From assembly GCA_015056205.1 (NCBI GenBank), contig SVGS01000001.1, positions 186,001-250,000 on the forward strand: a DNA stretch of 64,000 nucleotides, in the 5' to 3' direction. Positions 51,494 through 61,186 of the stretch are shown here, in pieces. Origin of the DNA: Clostridiales bacterium. GTDB taxonomy: Bacteria > Bacillota > Clostridia > Christensenellales > Aristaeellaceae. The stretch's first letter is position 1. Every line of letters starts with the position of its first letter. Position numbers and translations under genes: made by a program. Under the pieces are notes generated by a model. That model did no database searches. It saw only the letters and a list, made by a program, of their open reading frames with translations, and had not been told where the DNA came from.

Positions 51494-51703
51494 TCAGATG
51501 ATTCCGGTTACTTTATAATCCTGTTCTTCAACCGCTTTTTTCAATGTTTCGTTTGCAATTTCACCGGTCATGGTAACGACAACCGTTCCGGCCGTATGAT
51601 CCGCAACGGCCTTTTCCACGCCCGGAATGGCCTCCAGCGCTTTCTGAACCCGCGCCTCGCAGTGATGACACATCAGTCCGGTGACGTTGATCGTTTTAGT
51701 CAT
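51494..51703 (-). CDS. Heavy-metal-associated domain protein, CopZ-like
   Basis: A 69-residue HMA domain (ferredoxin-like fold) with metal-binding C12 and C15 in GLMCHHCEARV, replacing the usual GMTCxxC. It likely carries copper or another soft metal. No copper ATPase or CsoR is nearby; it overlaps rnhA by 4 bases at the end of the operon. Confidence 0.9.
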   Translation of the reverse strand: MTKTINVTGLMCHHCEARVQKALEAIPGVEKAVADHTAGTVVVTMTGEIANETLKKAVEEQDYKVTGII

Positions 51704-52230
51704 TTTTGCTCTCCTCCTGTTTTCTGTTCATTGGACCCGGAGTGCTCTGTCTGACCGGATCCTTCATTTTCTGTATACAATTTTCGATACTCATCGATGG
51801 CCGCCCGAGCCAGCTCATCACATCGGTTATTTTCGGGATGGTCAGAATGTCCTTTAACTTTCACAAATGATACATTGTGCTTTTTAGTTTGAGCGGACAG
51901 GATAAACCATAAATCCTGGTTTTCAACAGGGGTTCCGGCGGTCGTTTTCCATCCTTTTTTCTTCCAGCTGTCAATCCAGTGATCATTGAATGCCTGTACC
52001 AGATAATTGCTGTCAGAATACAGCGTAACGTCACAGGGTTCCTTCAAAGCGCCCAATCCGCTGATCGCGGCAAAAAGCTCCATCCGATTATTGGTGGTGC
52101 CTGCCATATAGCCGCTGATTTCTTTTCGGTGCGGACCGAATTCCAGAATCGCCGCCCAACCCCCCGGACCGGGATTGCCGCTGCAGGCGCCATCCGTATA
52201 GATTCTGACTTTCTTTCGGTTTTCCGTCAT
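51700..52230 (-). CDS. rnhA: Ribonuclease HI
   Basis: A 176-residue RNase H with D13 (YTDGACSGN), E51 (NNRMELFA), D73 (YSDSNYL) and the VKGHSDHPENNRCDELA motif. It degrades RNA in RNA-DNA hybrids. A Gly/Ser/Glu-rich tail of about 25 residues follows the domain. It overlaps proC and copZ by 4 bases each. Confidence 0.95.
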   Translation of the reverse strand: MTENRKKVRIYTDGACSGNPGPGGWAAILEFGPHRKEISGYMAGTTNNRMELFAAISGLGALKEPCDVTLYSDSNYLVQAFNDHWIDSWKKKGWKTTAGTPVENQDLWFILSAQTKKHNVSFVKVKGHSDHPENNRCDELARAAIDEYRKLYTENEGSGQTEHSGSNEQKTGGEQK

Positions 52231-53054
52231 GATTTTTCCCCTTTAGCCAGCGCCATCTCGCGGCTTTTCCGTGCGCAGGCATCCATGGCTTCGATGATAG
52301 ATGAACGAAAACCGTTCTTTTCCAGTATCCTTACGGCCTCTATGGTCGTTCCTCCCGGCGAACATACCGCATCCTTCAGGGCTGCGGGATGTGTTCCGGA
52401 TGAAAGAACCATCAGTGCTGAACCCAGAACGCTTTGTGCCGCCATCTCATAGGCATAGGTTCTGGGCAGCCCTTCTCTGACACCGGCATCCGCCATCGCT
52501 TCGATCATCATATATACATAGGCGGGAGAGCTTCCGCTGATCGCTGTCACACCGTCAAAGAGTCTTTCGGGAAGGACTTTCGTTTTTCCAACAGATTCAA
52601 AAATTCCTTTCGCAAAAGCGAAATTCTCCTCTGTAAAAGTCGTTTCATCACACAGGGCGGTCATCCCTTCGCCGACGAGAGCCGGTGTATTCGGCATAAC
52701 CCGCATATAAGTGGCTGTGGTCCCCTGGAGCGCTCTGGAAAGCATCCCGGTCGTCCACCCGGCGGCAATACTCAGGACTGCTTTTCCATCCAGTACAGGG
52801 CGAATCTCATCAATAACTTCCTGAATGTAATTCGGTTTCACCGCCAGAATAATCAAATCCGCTTTTTCCGCGACTTCCAGGCAATCGACGGCCAGCTTGA
52901 TACCGGGCAGATCCGATCCAAGTTCTCTCAACCGTCTGGCACTGGCATCATACGCGATAATCTGAGATTGCTTGACATATTCCGCGTCAATGATTCCCCG
53001 CAGAACTGCTGAACCCATATTCCCTGTGCCGATTACACCGATGATGCTGATCAT
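52227..53054 (-). CDS. proC: Pyrroline-5-carboxylate reductase
   Basis: A 275-residue NAD(P)H-dependent enzyme for the last step of proline synthesis. The Rossmann motif VIGTGNMGSAV is at the N-terminus, followed by MRVMPNTPALVGEGM and the signature segment with ALKDAVCSPGGTTIEAVRILEKNGFRSSIIEAM. Length is normal. It follows hslU by 42 bases. Confidence 0.96.
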   Translation of the reverse strand: MISIIGVIGTGNMGSAVLRGIIDAEYVKQSQIIAYDASARRLRELGSDLPGIKLAVDCLEVAEKADLIILAVKPNYIQEVIDEIRPVLDGKAVLSIAAGWTTGMLSRALQGTTATYMRVMPNTPALVGEGMTALCDETTFTEENFAFAKGIFESVGKTKVLPERLFDGVTAISGSSPAYVYMMIEAMADAGVREGLPRTYAYEMAAQSVLGSALMVLSSGTHPAALKDAVCSPGGTTIEAVRILEKNGFRSSIIEAMDACARKSREMALAKGEKS

Positions 53055-53096
53055 GCCGGTCTCCTCCTGTTTCTGTTTGATAGATTCGAGTTCAGT

Positions 53097-54461
53097 TTAC
53101 AGGATATACTTATTCAGGTCAATCGGTTTATTTTCACCCTTCAGATGATCGTTCACATAAGCACCGTCGATTTTCAGCTCAAAGGGGGGCATATTTTCAT
53201 CGCCTGCGTTAAAGCTGATATCTTCAAGAACCTGCTCGAAGATGGCATGCAGACGCCTGGCGCCGATGTCCTCGGCATTATCATTGGCGTTGCAGGCTGC
53301 CTGAGCAATCGCATCGACCGCACTGTCATCAAAGGTCAGAATGACGCGATCCACTTCCAGCAGCGCTTTGTACTGCCTGGTCAGAGCGTTTTCGGGGACC
53401 GTCATGATTTTTTTGAAGTCGTCTGCGGACAGACTGTTCAGCTGCACATGAACCGGAAACCGGCCCTGAAGCTCGGGAATCAGATCCGACACCTTGCTGA
53501 CATGAAAAGCGCCCGCTGCGATAAACAGCATATGATCCGTATTGACCGCGCCGTATTTTGTGCTGACCGTACAGCCTTCCACGATCGGCAGAATATCGCG
53601 CTGAACCCCTTCCCTGCTGACATCCGGCCCATGGGACTGAGCGCTTCCCGCTATTTTGTCAATTTCATCGATAAAGACAATACCATCCTGCTCCGCGCGG
53701 CGGATCGCTTCTTCCTGCACGGCGTCGGAATCGATCAGTCTGCCGGCCTCCTGATCTGTCAGAATTTTCCGGGCATCACTGACTTTTACACGGCGCATCC
53801 GGGTTCGCTTGGGTATCATGTTCCCCATCATGTCGCCAAGACTGATGCTGTTTCCGCCGACTTCCAGCGTAGGAGTTTCCTCCTCAACCTCGATCTCCAG
53901 TTCCGTATCTTCGATCTCGCCTTTTAAGAGCTGCTGGCGAATATCTTCTTTTTTTCGGGCCAGTGCATTTGTTTCATCTGTGGAAAGCTGTGTTTCCTTC
54001 TGTTTTCCCAGCAGAAAGTCCAGAGGATTTCCGGCTTTTTTCTGCGGATGAGCAAGCATTTCAGCCAGACGGTCTTCCGCCAGGACTCTGGCCCGCGGCA
54101 TGACCTTTTCCTCGTGTTCCCGCCGCACCATCCGGATCGCGTTCTCTGTCAGGTCCCGTATGATGCTTTCCACATCCCGGCCAACATATCCTACTTCAGT
54201 GAATTTGGTGGCTTCCACTTTCACAAAAGGGGCGCTGACCAGTCTGGCAAGCCGTCTGGCGATTTCCGTTTTGCCAACGCCGGTTGGACCAATCATCAGA
54301 ATGTTCTTGGGCATAATCTCATCCCGGATATCATCGGCCACCCTGCTTCTGCGATACCGGTTTCTGAGGGCAATCGCGACGGATTTTTTCGCCTCATCCT
54401 GACCGATAATATACCGGTCCAGCTCATGGACAATCTGCCTGGGAGTTAATTGTTCACTCAT
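53097..54461 (-). CDS. hslU: ATP-dependent protease ATPase subunit HslU (ClpY)
   Basis: A 454-residue AAA+ unfoldase: Walker A GPTGVGKT at residues 58-65, Walker B GIVFIDEIDKIA, the sensor region and the C-terminal signature MPPFELKIDGAYVNDHL...LNKYIL. It works with HslV. ATG 54461 has GGGGAGAAGGA upstream; the open frame to 54560 overlaps hslV and is not used. Confidence 0.97.
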   Translation of the reverse strand: MSEQLTPRQIVHELDRYIIGQDEAKKSVAIALRNRYRRSRVADDIRDEIMPKNILMIGPTGVGKTEIARRLARLVSAPFVKVEATKFTEVGYVGRDVESIIRDLTENAIRMVRREHEEKVMPRARVLAEDRLAEMLAHPQKKAGNPLDFLLGKQKETQLSTDETNALARKKEDIRQQLLKGEIEDTELEIEVEEETPTLEVGGNSISLGDMMGNMIPKRTRMRRVKVSDARKILTDQEAGRLIDSDAVQEEAIRRAEQDGIVFIDEIDKIAGSAQSHGPDVSREGVQRDILPIVEGCTVSTKYGAVNTDHMLFIAAGAFHVSKVSDLIPELQGRFPVHVQLNSLSADDFKKIMTVPENALTRQYKALLEVDRVILTFDDSAVDAIAQAACNANDNAEDIGARRLHAIFEQVLEDISFNAGDENMPPFELKIDGAYVNDHLKGENKPIDLNKYIL

Positions 54462-54477
54462 TATTCCTTCTCCCCTT

Positions 54478-55026
54478 TCAGACAATCTCAACGATGATAT
54501 GATCATTGGTGTAAACGCAGATACTGGCAGCAATCTGAAGAGATTTTTCAGCAATCTCATGTGCGCTCAGCCCTGTGTTCCGTACAAGCGCCCTGGCGGC
54601 TGCCAGGGCATAATTTCCGCCGGAGCCGATGGCGGCGATTCCTTCATCCGGCTCAATGACTTCCCCGGTTCCGCTGAGAATCAGCAGGGAACGCTGGTCA
54701 GCGACAATCATCATGGACTCCAGCTGCCGCATCACCTGATCTCCCCGCCAGGTTTGTGCCAGAGCAACCGCCGCCTTTTCCAGATTTCCTCCGCATTGCT
54801 GCAGCTTATCCTCAAATTTGTCGCACAGCGTAAAAGCGTCCGCTACACTGCCGGCAAACCCGACAACGACTTTTCCGTCATATAAACGGCGCACTTTTCT
54901 GGCGGACGTTTTAAATATGGTATTCTCCCCCATGGTAACCTGACCGTCACCGGCAATGGCTATTTCTCCGTCCTTCTTTACCGCGCAGATGGTTGTTCCT
55001 TTGAACGGACTTCCCATAAATGTCAT
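54478..55026 (-). CDS. hslV: ATP-dependent protease proteolytic subunit HslV (ClpQ)
   Basis: A 182-residue proteasome-like subunit. Processing before T11 or T12 (FKGTTICAV) would expose the catalytic N-terminal threonine. [20 protein letters not shown], and [15 protein letters not shown] are typical. The first ten residues form a propeptide, as in the Gram-positive enzymes. It overlaps trmFO by 4 bases. Confidence 0.97.
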   Translation of the reverse strand: MTFMGSPFKGTTICAVKKDGEIAIAGDGQVTMGENTIFKTSARKVRRLYDGKVVVGFAGSVADAFTLCDKFEDKLQQCGGNLEKAAVALAQTWRGDQVMRQLESMMIVADQRSLLILSGTGEVIEPDEGIAAIGSGGNYALAAARALVRNTGLSAHEIAEKSLQIAASICVYTNDHIIVEIV

Positions 55027-56348
55027 CCTCCTTGTTGTTCTTTTGATAATCCGCGGATATATGCTAAAGACCTTTCGGATATTGCCTCATATCTGGCCTG
55101 CTTGTTCCTGATCTTCCGATGGCCCGGGCCGGCCGGCAACGGATCAATCAGTCCGAAGGCGCAGTTCATGGGCTGAAAATGAGCGTTCGGCGTGGAGATA
55201 TATTTTCCCATGGCCCCTAAAGCGGTATAGGAAGGCAGCCGGACAGGATCCAGCCCAAGCAGATCGTTTGCCAGTGAAATACCGGCGACAAGCCCGCTGG
55301 CAGCGCTTTCAACATACCCTTCCACGCCGGTCATTTGCCCGGCGAAATAACAGCGGGGCCGCTGAATCATCTCAAACCGTTCATTGAGAAAACCGGGACT
55401 GTGAAGGAAGGTATTCCTATGCATTCTGCCGTATCGGGCATATTCCGCATGTTCCAGCCCCGGAATCATACCGAAAACCCGTTTCTGTTCCGGAAACTTC
55501 AGCCGTGTCTGAAAACCGACCAGGTTGTACATTGTGTCTGCCGCGTCATCCTGCCGCAGCTGCACAACGGCAAAGGGGCTTTTTCCGGTTCGGGGATCCA
55601 CCAGGCCGACAGGCTTCATCGGCCCGAAGGCAGGAACCATCCGGCCGCGGCGTGCCATGCTTTCTATAGGCATGCACCCTTCGAAAATGCGTTTTTCCTC
55701 GAAGCCGTGCACCTCAGCTGTTTCCGCCTGCAGCAGCGCATCAATAAAGGCGTTATACTCCGTCTCTGTCAGCGGACAATTCAGGTAGTCATTTCCCCGT
55801 TCATATCTGCTTAACCGGAACACACGTTCCGGATTCAGGGACTCCCGATAGACAATCGGCGCGGCAGCATCATAAAACTGCAGCGTTTCCAATCCGGGAA
55901 GTCCCGCAATCGCCATGGACATCTTTTCGGAGGTAAGAGGGCCTGTGGCTATGATAACCGCTCCCTCCGGGATTTGGTCTGCCTCCTTCTCCACGACGGT
56001 GATTCTGGAATGGCTGCGAACGCGTTCGGTCACAAGGTCCGAAAAGCCTTCCCGATCCACGGCAAGCGCTCCGCCGGCCGGAACAGCCGTCTGATCGGCG
56101 CAGGAAAGGATCAGAGAATCCATCTCACGCATTTCCGCCTTCAGCAAACCGACGGCATTGGTCAGCCGGTCGCCTCTGAAACTGTTGGAACAGACCAGCT
56201 CCGCCATCTTATCTGAATGATGCGCCGGCGACTTCTTTCCCGGTTTCATTTCCGTTAATACAACCTGCACACCTCGCTGTGCAAGCTGCCAGGCGGCCTC
56301 GCAGCCGGCTAAACCGGCGCCGATCACGGTAGCGGAAGGTTCACTCAT
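55023..56348 (-). CDS. trmFO: Folate/FAD-dependent tRNA m5U54 methyltransferase TrmFO
   Basis: A 441-residue FAD enzyme with [19 protein letters not shown] at the N-terminus, [30 protein letters not shown] motif ([13 protein letters not shown]) and [17 protein letters not shown]. It makes ribothymidine at position 54 of tRNA. The start overlaps topA by 4 bases. Confidence 0.97.
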   Translation of the reverse strand: MSEPSATVIGAGLAGCEAAWQLAQRGVQVVLTEMKPGKKSPAHHSDKMAELVCSNSFRGDRLTNAVGLLKAEMREMDSLILSCADQTAVPAGGALAVDREGFSDLVTERVRSHSRITVVEKEADQIPEGAVIIATGPLTSEKMSMAIAGLPGLETLQFYDAAAPIVYRESLNPERVFRLSRYERGNDYLNCPLTETEYNAFIDALLQAETAEVHGFEEKRIFEGCMPIESMARRGRMVPAFGPMKPVGLVDPRTGKSPFAVVQLRQDDAADTMYNLVGFQTRLKFPEQKRVFGMIPGLEHAEYARYGRMHRNTFLHSPGFLNERFEMIQRPRCYFAGQMTGVEGYVESAASGLVAGISLANDLLGLDPVRLPSYTALGAMGKYISTPNAHFQPMNCAFGLIDPLPAGPGHRKIRNKQARYEAISERSLAYIRGLSKEQQGG

Positions 56349-58471
56349 GTACTTTCTTCATCCTCTGCTTTACGAATGAGTTCTGTCCGGAAACGGCAGT
56401 TTTCATTCGAGCACAGATGAATGGTTTCCCCCTTGCTGTTTCGTTTTTCAACCATATAGGAACCGCATTTCGGGCATTTCTCGTTCACAGGTTTATCCCA
56501 GCTGATAAAATCACATTCCGGGTATCCTTCGCAGCCATAGAATCTTCTTCCGCGCTTGCTGGTTTTCTCAAGCAGCTTTTTGCCGCAAACCGGGCAGGGA
56601 GTGTCGATATAGGACAGGATCGGCTTGGTGTTCCGGCATTCCGGAAAACGGGGACAGGCCAGGAACTTTCCGAACCGTCCCATTTTGTAAACCATCATTG
56701 CGCCGCACTGATCGCACGGAACATCGCTGACTTCATCCGCAATCTGTACCTTCTCGATTTCATTTTCAGCGATATTCAGTTCCTTTTCAAATTCCGGGTA
56801 AAAATCCCGCAGCACCTGTTTCCAGTCTGTCGTCCCTTCCTCTACCTGATCCAGACGGGATTCCATCGTTGCGGTAAACTCCGTATCCACAATTTCCTTA
56901 AAGTATTTTTCCATCATGCTGGTGACCATGACGCCGAGTTCTGTCGGATAAAGCCGTTTTTTCTCCCTTGCGACATATCCTCTGGATATAATGGTGCTGA
57001 TGGTCGGAGCATAGGTGGACGGACGCCCGATTCCGTTTTCTTCCAAAGCACGAACCAGACTGGCCTCCGTATACCGGCTCGGCGGCTGGGTAAAATGCTG
57101 ATCTGCGCTGATATCCTGAATACTGACCGGTGTATTCTCCTTCAGCGCGGGCAGTTTCATTTCATTGGACTCGACATCCTCATCCTGGCTTTCCTCATAC
57201 AGAGCGGTAAATCCGGAAAAGGTTTTCTGTTCACCGTAAAACCGCAGACCGATCCGCTTCCCGTTAATCAGCGCGGTCATGGTCCGATAAACCGCTGGAG
57301 CCATCTGACTGGCCACAAAACGGTTGTAGATCAGACGGTAGAGCATATACTGATCCCGGCTCAGCGATCCTTTAATGGATTCCGGTGTGCGGGTGACATC
57401 CGTCGGTCGGATTGCTTCATGCGCATCCTGCGCGTTTTTCCGCCCTTTGAATTCATTGACCTGATCGGGCAGAAACTCTTTGCCGTATTTTTCAGGAATA
57501 AATGCCCGCAAAGCGGCCATTGCTTCCTCGCTTACCCGCACGGAATCCGTACGAATATAGGTTACAAGTCCCTGGGTCCCTTCTCCCTGCAGATCAATGC
57601 CTTCATACAGCTGCTGAACTACCTGCATCGTCCGCGATGTTGTAAAGCTCAGTTTTCTTCCGGCTTCCTGCTGAAGACTGGAGGTGGTAAACGGAGGAGA
57701 CGGCATCCTGCGTTTTTCTTTCTCCCGGACTTCTGCGATGGAAAAAGACTCGCTTTCCATCAGCTTCTGTATCTTTTCCGCTTCTTCTTTGTTGGTGATC
57801 CCGGCCTTTTCTCCGTCGATTGTACTCAGCCGGGCAGAAAAGACCGTACGATCCGCTTTGCCGCCGGCCTGACAGCGGGCTGTAATCTCCCAGTATTCCT
57901 CCGGAATGAAAGATTCAATTTCTTTTTCTCTGTCTACCACCAGACGGGTTGCAACGCTCTGAACCCGACCGGCGGACAGCCCTTTCTTTACCTTTGCCCA
58001 GAGAAGCGGACTGATTTTATACCCAACCAGACGGTCCAGCGCCCGCCTGGCCTGCTGTGCGTCGATCCGGTGAAGATCCAGCCTGCGGGGATGCTTGATG
58101 GCTGCCTGAACGGCTTTCTTGGTCACTTCATTGAATTCAATCCGGCAAGGTTGATCATCCGGTACTCCCAGCACATGGAAAAGATGCCAGCTGATTGCTT
58201 CCCCTTCTCTGTCCGGGTCTGTCGCGAAATAGATTTGTGAGGCATTCTTCGCTTCTTTCCGGATACGGCTCAGAATTTCTCCCCGTCCACGAATAGTGAT
58301 ATATTTCATCTGGAAGTCCTGATCCGGATCCACCCCAAGCTGACTTTTGGGCAAATCACAGACGTGTCCCTGGGAAGCTTCTACCTTATAGCCTCTGCCA
58401 AGGTATCGGCTGATCGTTTTCGCTTTTGCTGGAGATTCCACAATAATCAGTTTCTGTTTTACCGCAGCCAT
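56345..58471 (-). CDS. topA: DNA topoisomerase I
   Basis: A 708-residue type IA topoisomerase. The Toprim domain begins LIIVESPAKAKTI, with ATDPDREGEAISWH; the active-site tyrosine is in GLVTYIRTDSVRVSEE; the C-terminus has three cysteine zinc ribbons (CDQCGAMM, CPVCGKKLLEKT, CPKCGSYMVEKR). It removes negative supercoils. AGGA-type site GGAGGAATTATAT precedes the ATG. It lies 22 bases after dprA. Confidence 0.98.
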   Translation of the reverse strand: MAAVKQKLIIVESPAKAKTISRYLGRGYKVEASQGHVCDLPKSQLGVDPDQDFQMKYITIRGRGEILSRIRKEAKNASQIYFATDPDREGEAISWHLFHVLGVPDDQPCRIEFNEVTKKAVQAAIKHPRRLDLHRIDAQQARRALDRLVGYKISPLLWAKVKKGLSAGRVQSVATRLVVDREKEIESFIPEEYWEITARCQAGGKADRTVFSARLSTIDGEKAGITNKEEAEKIQKLMESESFSIAEVREKEKRRMPSPPFTTSSLQQEAGRKLSFTTSRTMQVVQQLYEGIDLQGEGTQGLVTYIRTDSVRVSEEAMAALRAFIPEKYGKEFLPDQVNEFKGRKNAQDAHEAIRPTDVTRTPESIKGSLSRDQYMLYRLIYNRFVASQMAPAVYRTMTALINGKRIGLRFYGEQKTFSGFTALYEESQDEDVESNEMKLPALKENTPVSIQDISADQHFTQPPSRYTEASLVRALEENGIGRPSTYAPTISTIISRGYVAREKKRLYPTELGVMVTSMMEKYFKEIVDTEFTATMESRLDQVEEGTTDWKQVLRDFYPEFEKELNIAENEIEKVQIADEVSDVPCDQCGAMMVYKMGRFGKFLACPRFPECRNTKPILSYIDTPCPVCGKKLLEKTSKRGRRFYGCEGYPECDFISWDKPVNEKCPKCGSYMVEKRNSKGETIHLCSNENCRFRTELIRKAEDEEST

Positions 58472-58493
58472 ATATAATTCCTCCGGCGATGTA

Positions 58494-59612
58494 CTATCCT
58501 TTCTTTATTCCATAGCATTTACCGGGCAGCGGCTCAATCAAGCCGCGTATCTGCATCATTGTCAGTTTACCGAGTAAATCAGAAGCCTCAAATCCGGTTT
58601 CCGCTGCAAGCTGATCAAAGCCGGCAGGGCCGGAACGTAAAGCCTGGAAGATCATCCGTTCAGCATCGGAAAGCTTTTCCAACAAATCTGAACCTTCGAT
58701 ATTTTGCCCTACAATTTCGCTGTTGTCAAGCCACCCCATATCATCCAGAATATCCCTGAATCCGAAAAAAATCCGGGCTCCGTCCCGCAGCAGGGTATGA
58801 TTGAGCGTAAAGCATTCGGATTCCGGATTCCCGGGATAAACGAAAATCTCTCTTCCCTGATTCAGCGCGTGATCGATTGTACGCATGCTTCCGCTGTGAA
58901 TTCTGGCTTCGATCAGAATAACACCCTGAGAGAGCCCGCTGATGATTCGGTTCCGGACCGGAAAATGATGAGACAGCGGTTTTTCGCCTGGAGGATATTC
59001 ACTGAGGAATAATCCTCCCTGATCCAGTATGCGGGATTTGAGTCTTTCGTTCCCGCTTGGATAGATGATATCCAGACCGCAGCCCAGAACGGCAATTGTC
59101 GGGGCGGATCCTTTGAGGCAGCCCAGATGGGAGCTGGAATCAATTCCGTAAGCCAGCCCGCTGGCAATGGCTACTCCGGCTTTGGATAACCCTTCCGCCA
59201 TTGTTTCCGCAATGCGCAGGCCGAAGGAGGATGCTCTCCGGCTCCCAATCATGGCCATGGTTTTTCTGTTCGGAGCGGAAAGATTTCCCTGGTAAAAAAG
59301 AATCAGAGGCGGATCGGAAATCTGGCGCAGTCTGTCCGGGTAATCCGGATCGCAGACGGTCAGGGTATCGATTCCTTCCCTGTTCATCCGGCAAAGGATC
59401 GCATTGAGTCCCGCCGGATCATGCGTCCGAACCATCTGATTCCATTCAGATTCTGTCAGCAGCCCGGTCAATTCCGGATCCTTTCGGAAAAAAGCTTCTT
59501 CCAGCCATTCAGGATCACCGGATTGCAGCATGAGCGGAGCTATGTTCTGGGCGGATAAACGCGAAACGGCGATCCACAGTTCTCGCTGTTTCGAAGTAAG
59601 TGTGACACTCAT
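58494..59612 (-). CDS. dprA: DNA-processing protein DprA
   Basis: A 372-residue DprA/Smf. The Rossmann core has AMIGSRRASSFG, SGLAYGIDSSSH, VLGCGLDIIYPSGN and SEYPPG; a C-terminal winged helix (about residues 305-365) follows. It loads RecA onto incoming single-stranded DNA during transformation. It overlaps comM by 4 bases. Its presence with comM hints at competence machinery, but no com operon is in the window. Confidence 0.95.
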   Translation of the reverse strand: MSVTLTSKQRELWIAVSRLSAQNIAPLMLQSGDPEWLEEAFFRKDPELTGLLTESEWNQMVRTHDPAGLNAILCRMNREGIDTLTVCDPDYPDRLRQISDPPLILFYQGNLSAPNRKTMAMIGSRRASSFGLRIAETMAEGLSKAGVAIASGLAYGIDSSSHLGCLKGSAPTIAVLGCGLDIIYPSGNERLKSRILDQGGLFLSEYPPGEKPLSHHFPVRNRIISGLSQGVILIEARIHSGSMRTIDHALNQGREIFVYPGNPESECFTLNHTLLRDGARIFFGFRDILDDMGWLDNSEIVGQNIEGSDLLEKLSDAERMIFQALRSGPAGFDQLAAETGFEASDLLGKLTMMQIRGLIEPLPGKCYGIKKG

Positions 59613-61165
59613 TTGTTACTCCAGTATTTCTGATCGAGTTCCCGGTACTGGATAGCTTCCGCCATATGCGTCATTTCAATCAACGGCTGATTATCCAGAT
59701 CGGCAATAGTACGGGCCACTTTCAAAATTCGGTTATAGGCTCTCATACTCATATGCAGAGAATCCATAGCGGCGCGAAGCAGGGTTTCCGCCTCCCCGCT
59801 CATTCTGCAGAAGGAACGGATCCCGGCGCTGTCAAGCTGGGCGTTACAGTGATAGGGTTTCCCGGAATATCGTTCCAGCTGGATCCGGCGGGCTTCCGTT
59901 ACTCTGGCACAAACTTCTTCCGAAGACTCTGCTGCCTGCTGTTCGTTGATTTCGCTGACGGGGACAGCGTCCACCTCAATCTGGATATCAATCCGATCCA
60001 GCAGCGGACCTGAAACACGGTCCAGATATCGTTTGATTTCCTGAGTGGTACACCGGCAGGAACGTCTGCTGCTGCCATAATATCCGCACGGACAGGGATT
60101 CATCGCAGCAACCAGCATGAATGAAGACTGGTATTGAGCCTGCTTTTTAATTCTGGAAACGGAAACAATTCCGTCTTCAAGCGGCTGCCGAAGCGCCTCC
60201 AGAGCGGAACGACTGAATTCCGGAAGCTCGTCCAGAAACAAAACCCCGTTGTGCGCCAGAGAAACCTCACCGGGTCTTGCGTTTGATCCCCCGCCGATCA
60301 GACTGGCAACAGAAGTGCTGTGATGCGGTGCGCTGAAAGGCCGTTCGACCATCAGCCCGCTGTCTGCCGGAAGTTTTCCGCAGATGGAATGAATGCGGGT
60401 CGTTTCAAGCGATTCCGCAAAACTCAGCGGCGGAAGAATACCCGGAAGGGCCCTGGCCAGCATGGTTTTTCCACTTCCCGGAACGCCGACCATCAGCAGG
60501 TTATGTCCGCCTGCAGCCGCAACCTCAAGTGCTCTTCTTGCCGCTTTCTGGCCCTTAATCTGGGACATATTTACAGAGCATCGGTTTACGCTGATCAGGT
60601 TGTCATAGGAAATCTGTTTCTGCGGAATCAGGGTTTTTCTGCCTTCCAGATGATCAATCACTTCGCACAGATGCTCTGCCGGATAAATGGTCATATCCTC
60701 AATGCACGCCACTTCCCGGGCATTCCCGGCAGGTACGATCACCTTATGTACACCATATTCCTTGGCGCTGATCACCATGGGAAGCACACCGCTGACCGGC
60801 TGCAGATGGCCGTCAAGACTCAGTTCGCCGAACATAGCGATTTCATCCGTCGGGTGTTCTTCCGTTGGAATCAGCTCGCCGGAAGCGATCATGACACCGA
60901 TGGCTATCGGAAGAGCAAACGCCGGACCTTCCTTCTTCTGATCAGCAGGAGCCAGATTGATGGTAATTCTGCGAGGGTGCATCTGCCTTCCGCAATTAAT
61001 GATGGCGGCGTTTACCCGATCTTTGCTTTCCCGTACGGAAGTGTCCGGTAATCCGATAATTTCCATGCCCGGTAATCCATTCAGGCCGAACACTTCCACT
61101 CGCACCGGAAAACCCTCTACCCCGCTTACGCCGAAACTCAGCGTACGAGCCATGATTTCATTCAT
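59609..61165 (-). CDS. comM: Mg-chelatase-like AAA+ helicase ComM/YifB
   Basis: A 518-residue protein: N-terminal Lon-like (ChlI) domain (GLPGMEIIGLPDTSVRESKDRV), AAA+ domain with GVPGSGKTMLARALPGILPP and FLDELPEFSRSALEALRQPLE, a cysteine-bearing MNPCPCGYYG, and the C-terminal Mg-chelatase domain. ComM is a branch-migration helicase in transformation. GGGAGG precedes the ATG. Confidence 0.95.
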   Translation of the reverse strand: MNEIMARTLSFGVSGVEGFPVRVEVFGLNGLPGMEIIGLPDTSVRESKDRVNAAIINCGRQMHPRRITINLAPADQKKEGPAFALPIAIGVMIASGELIPTEEHPTDEIAMFGELSLDGHLQPVSGVLPMVISAKEYGVHKVIVPAGNAREVACIEDMTIYPAEHLCEVIDHLEGRKTLIPQKQISYDNLISVNRCSVNMSQIKGQKAARRALEVAAAGGHNLLMVGVPGSGKTMLARALPGILPPLSFAESLETTRIHSICGKLPADSGLMVERPFSAPHHSTSVASLIGGGSNARPGEVSLAHNGVLFLDELPEFSRSALEALRQPLEDGIVSVSRIKKQAQYQSSFMLVAAMNPCPCGYYGSSRRSCRCTTQEIKRYLDRVSGPLLDRIDIQIEVDAVPVSEINEQQAAESSEEVCARVTEARRIQLERYSGKPYHCNAQLDSAGIRSFCRMSGEAETLLRAAMDSLHMSMRAYNRILKVARTIADLDNQPLIEMTHMAEAIQYRELDQKYWSNK

Positions 61166-61186
61166 CCTGATTGTCCTCCCGCCTTG

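Noticed and set aside
56417..58240. 607-codon plus-strand frame antisense to topA
   Set aside because: Long only because of codon bias in topA on the other strand; it has Phe/Arg/Gly-rich shadow composition and no start signal.
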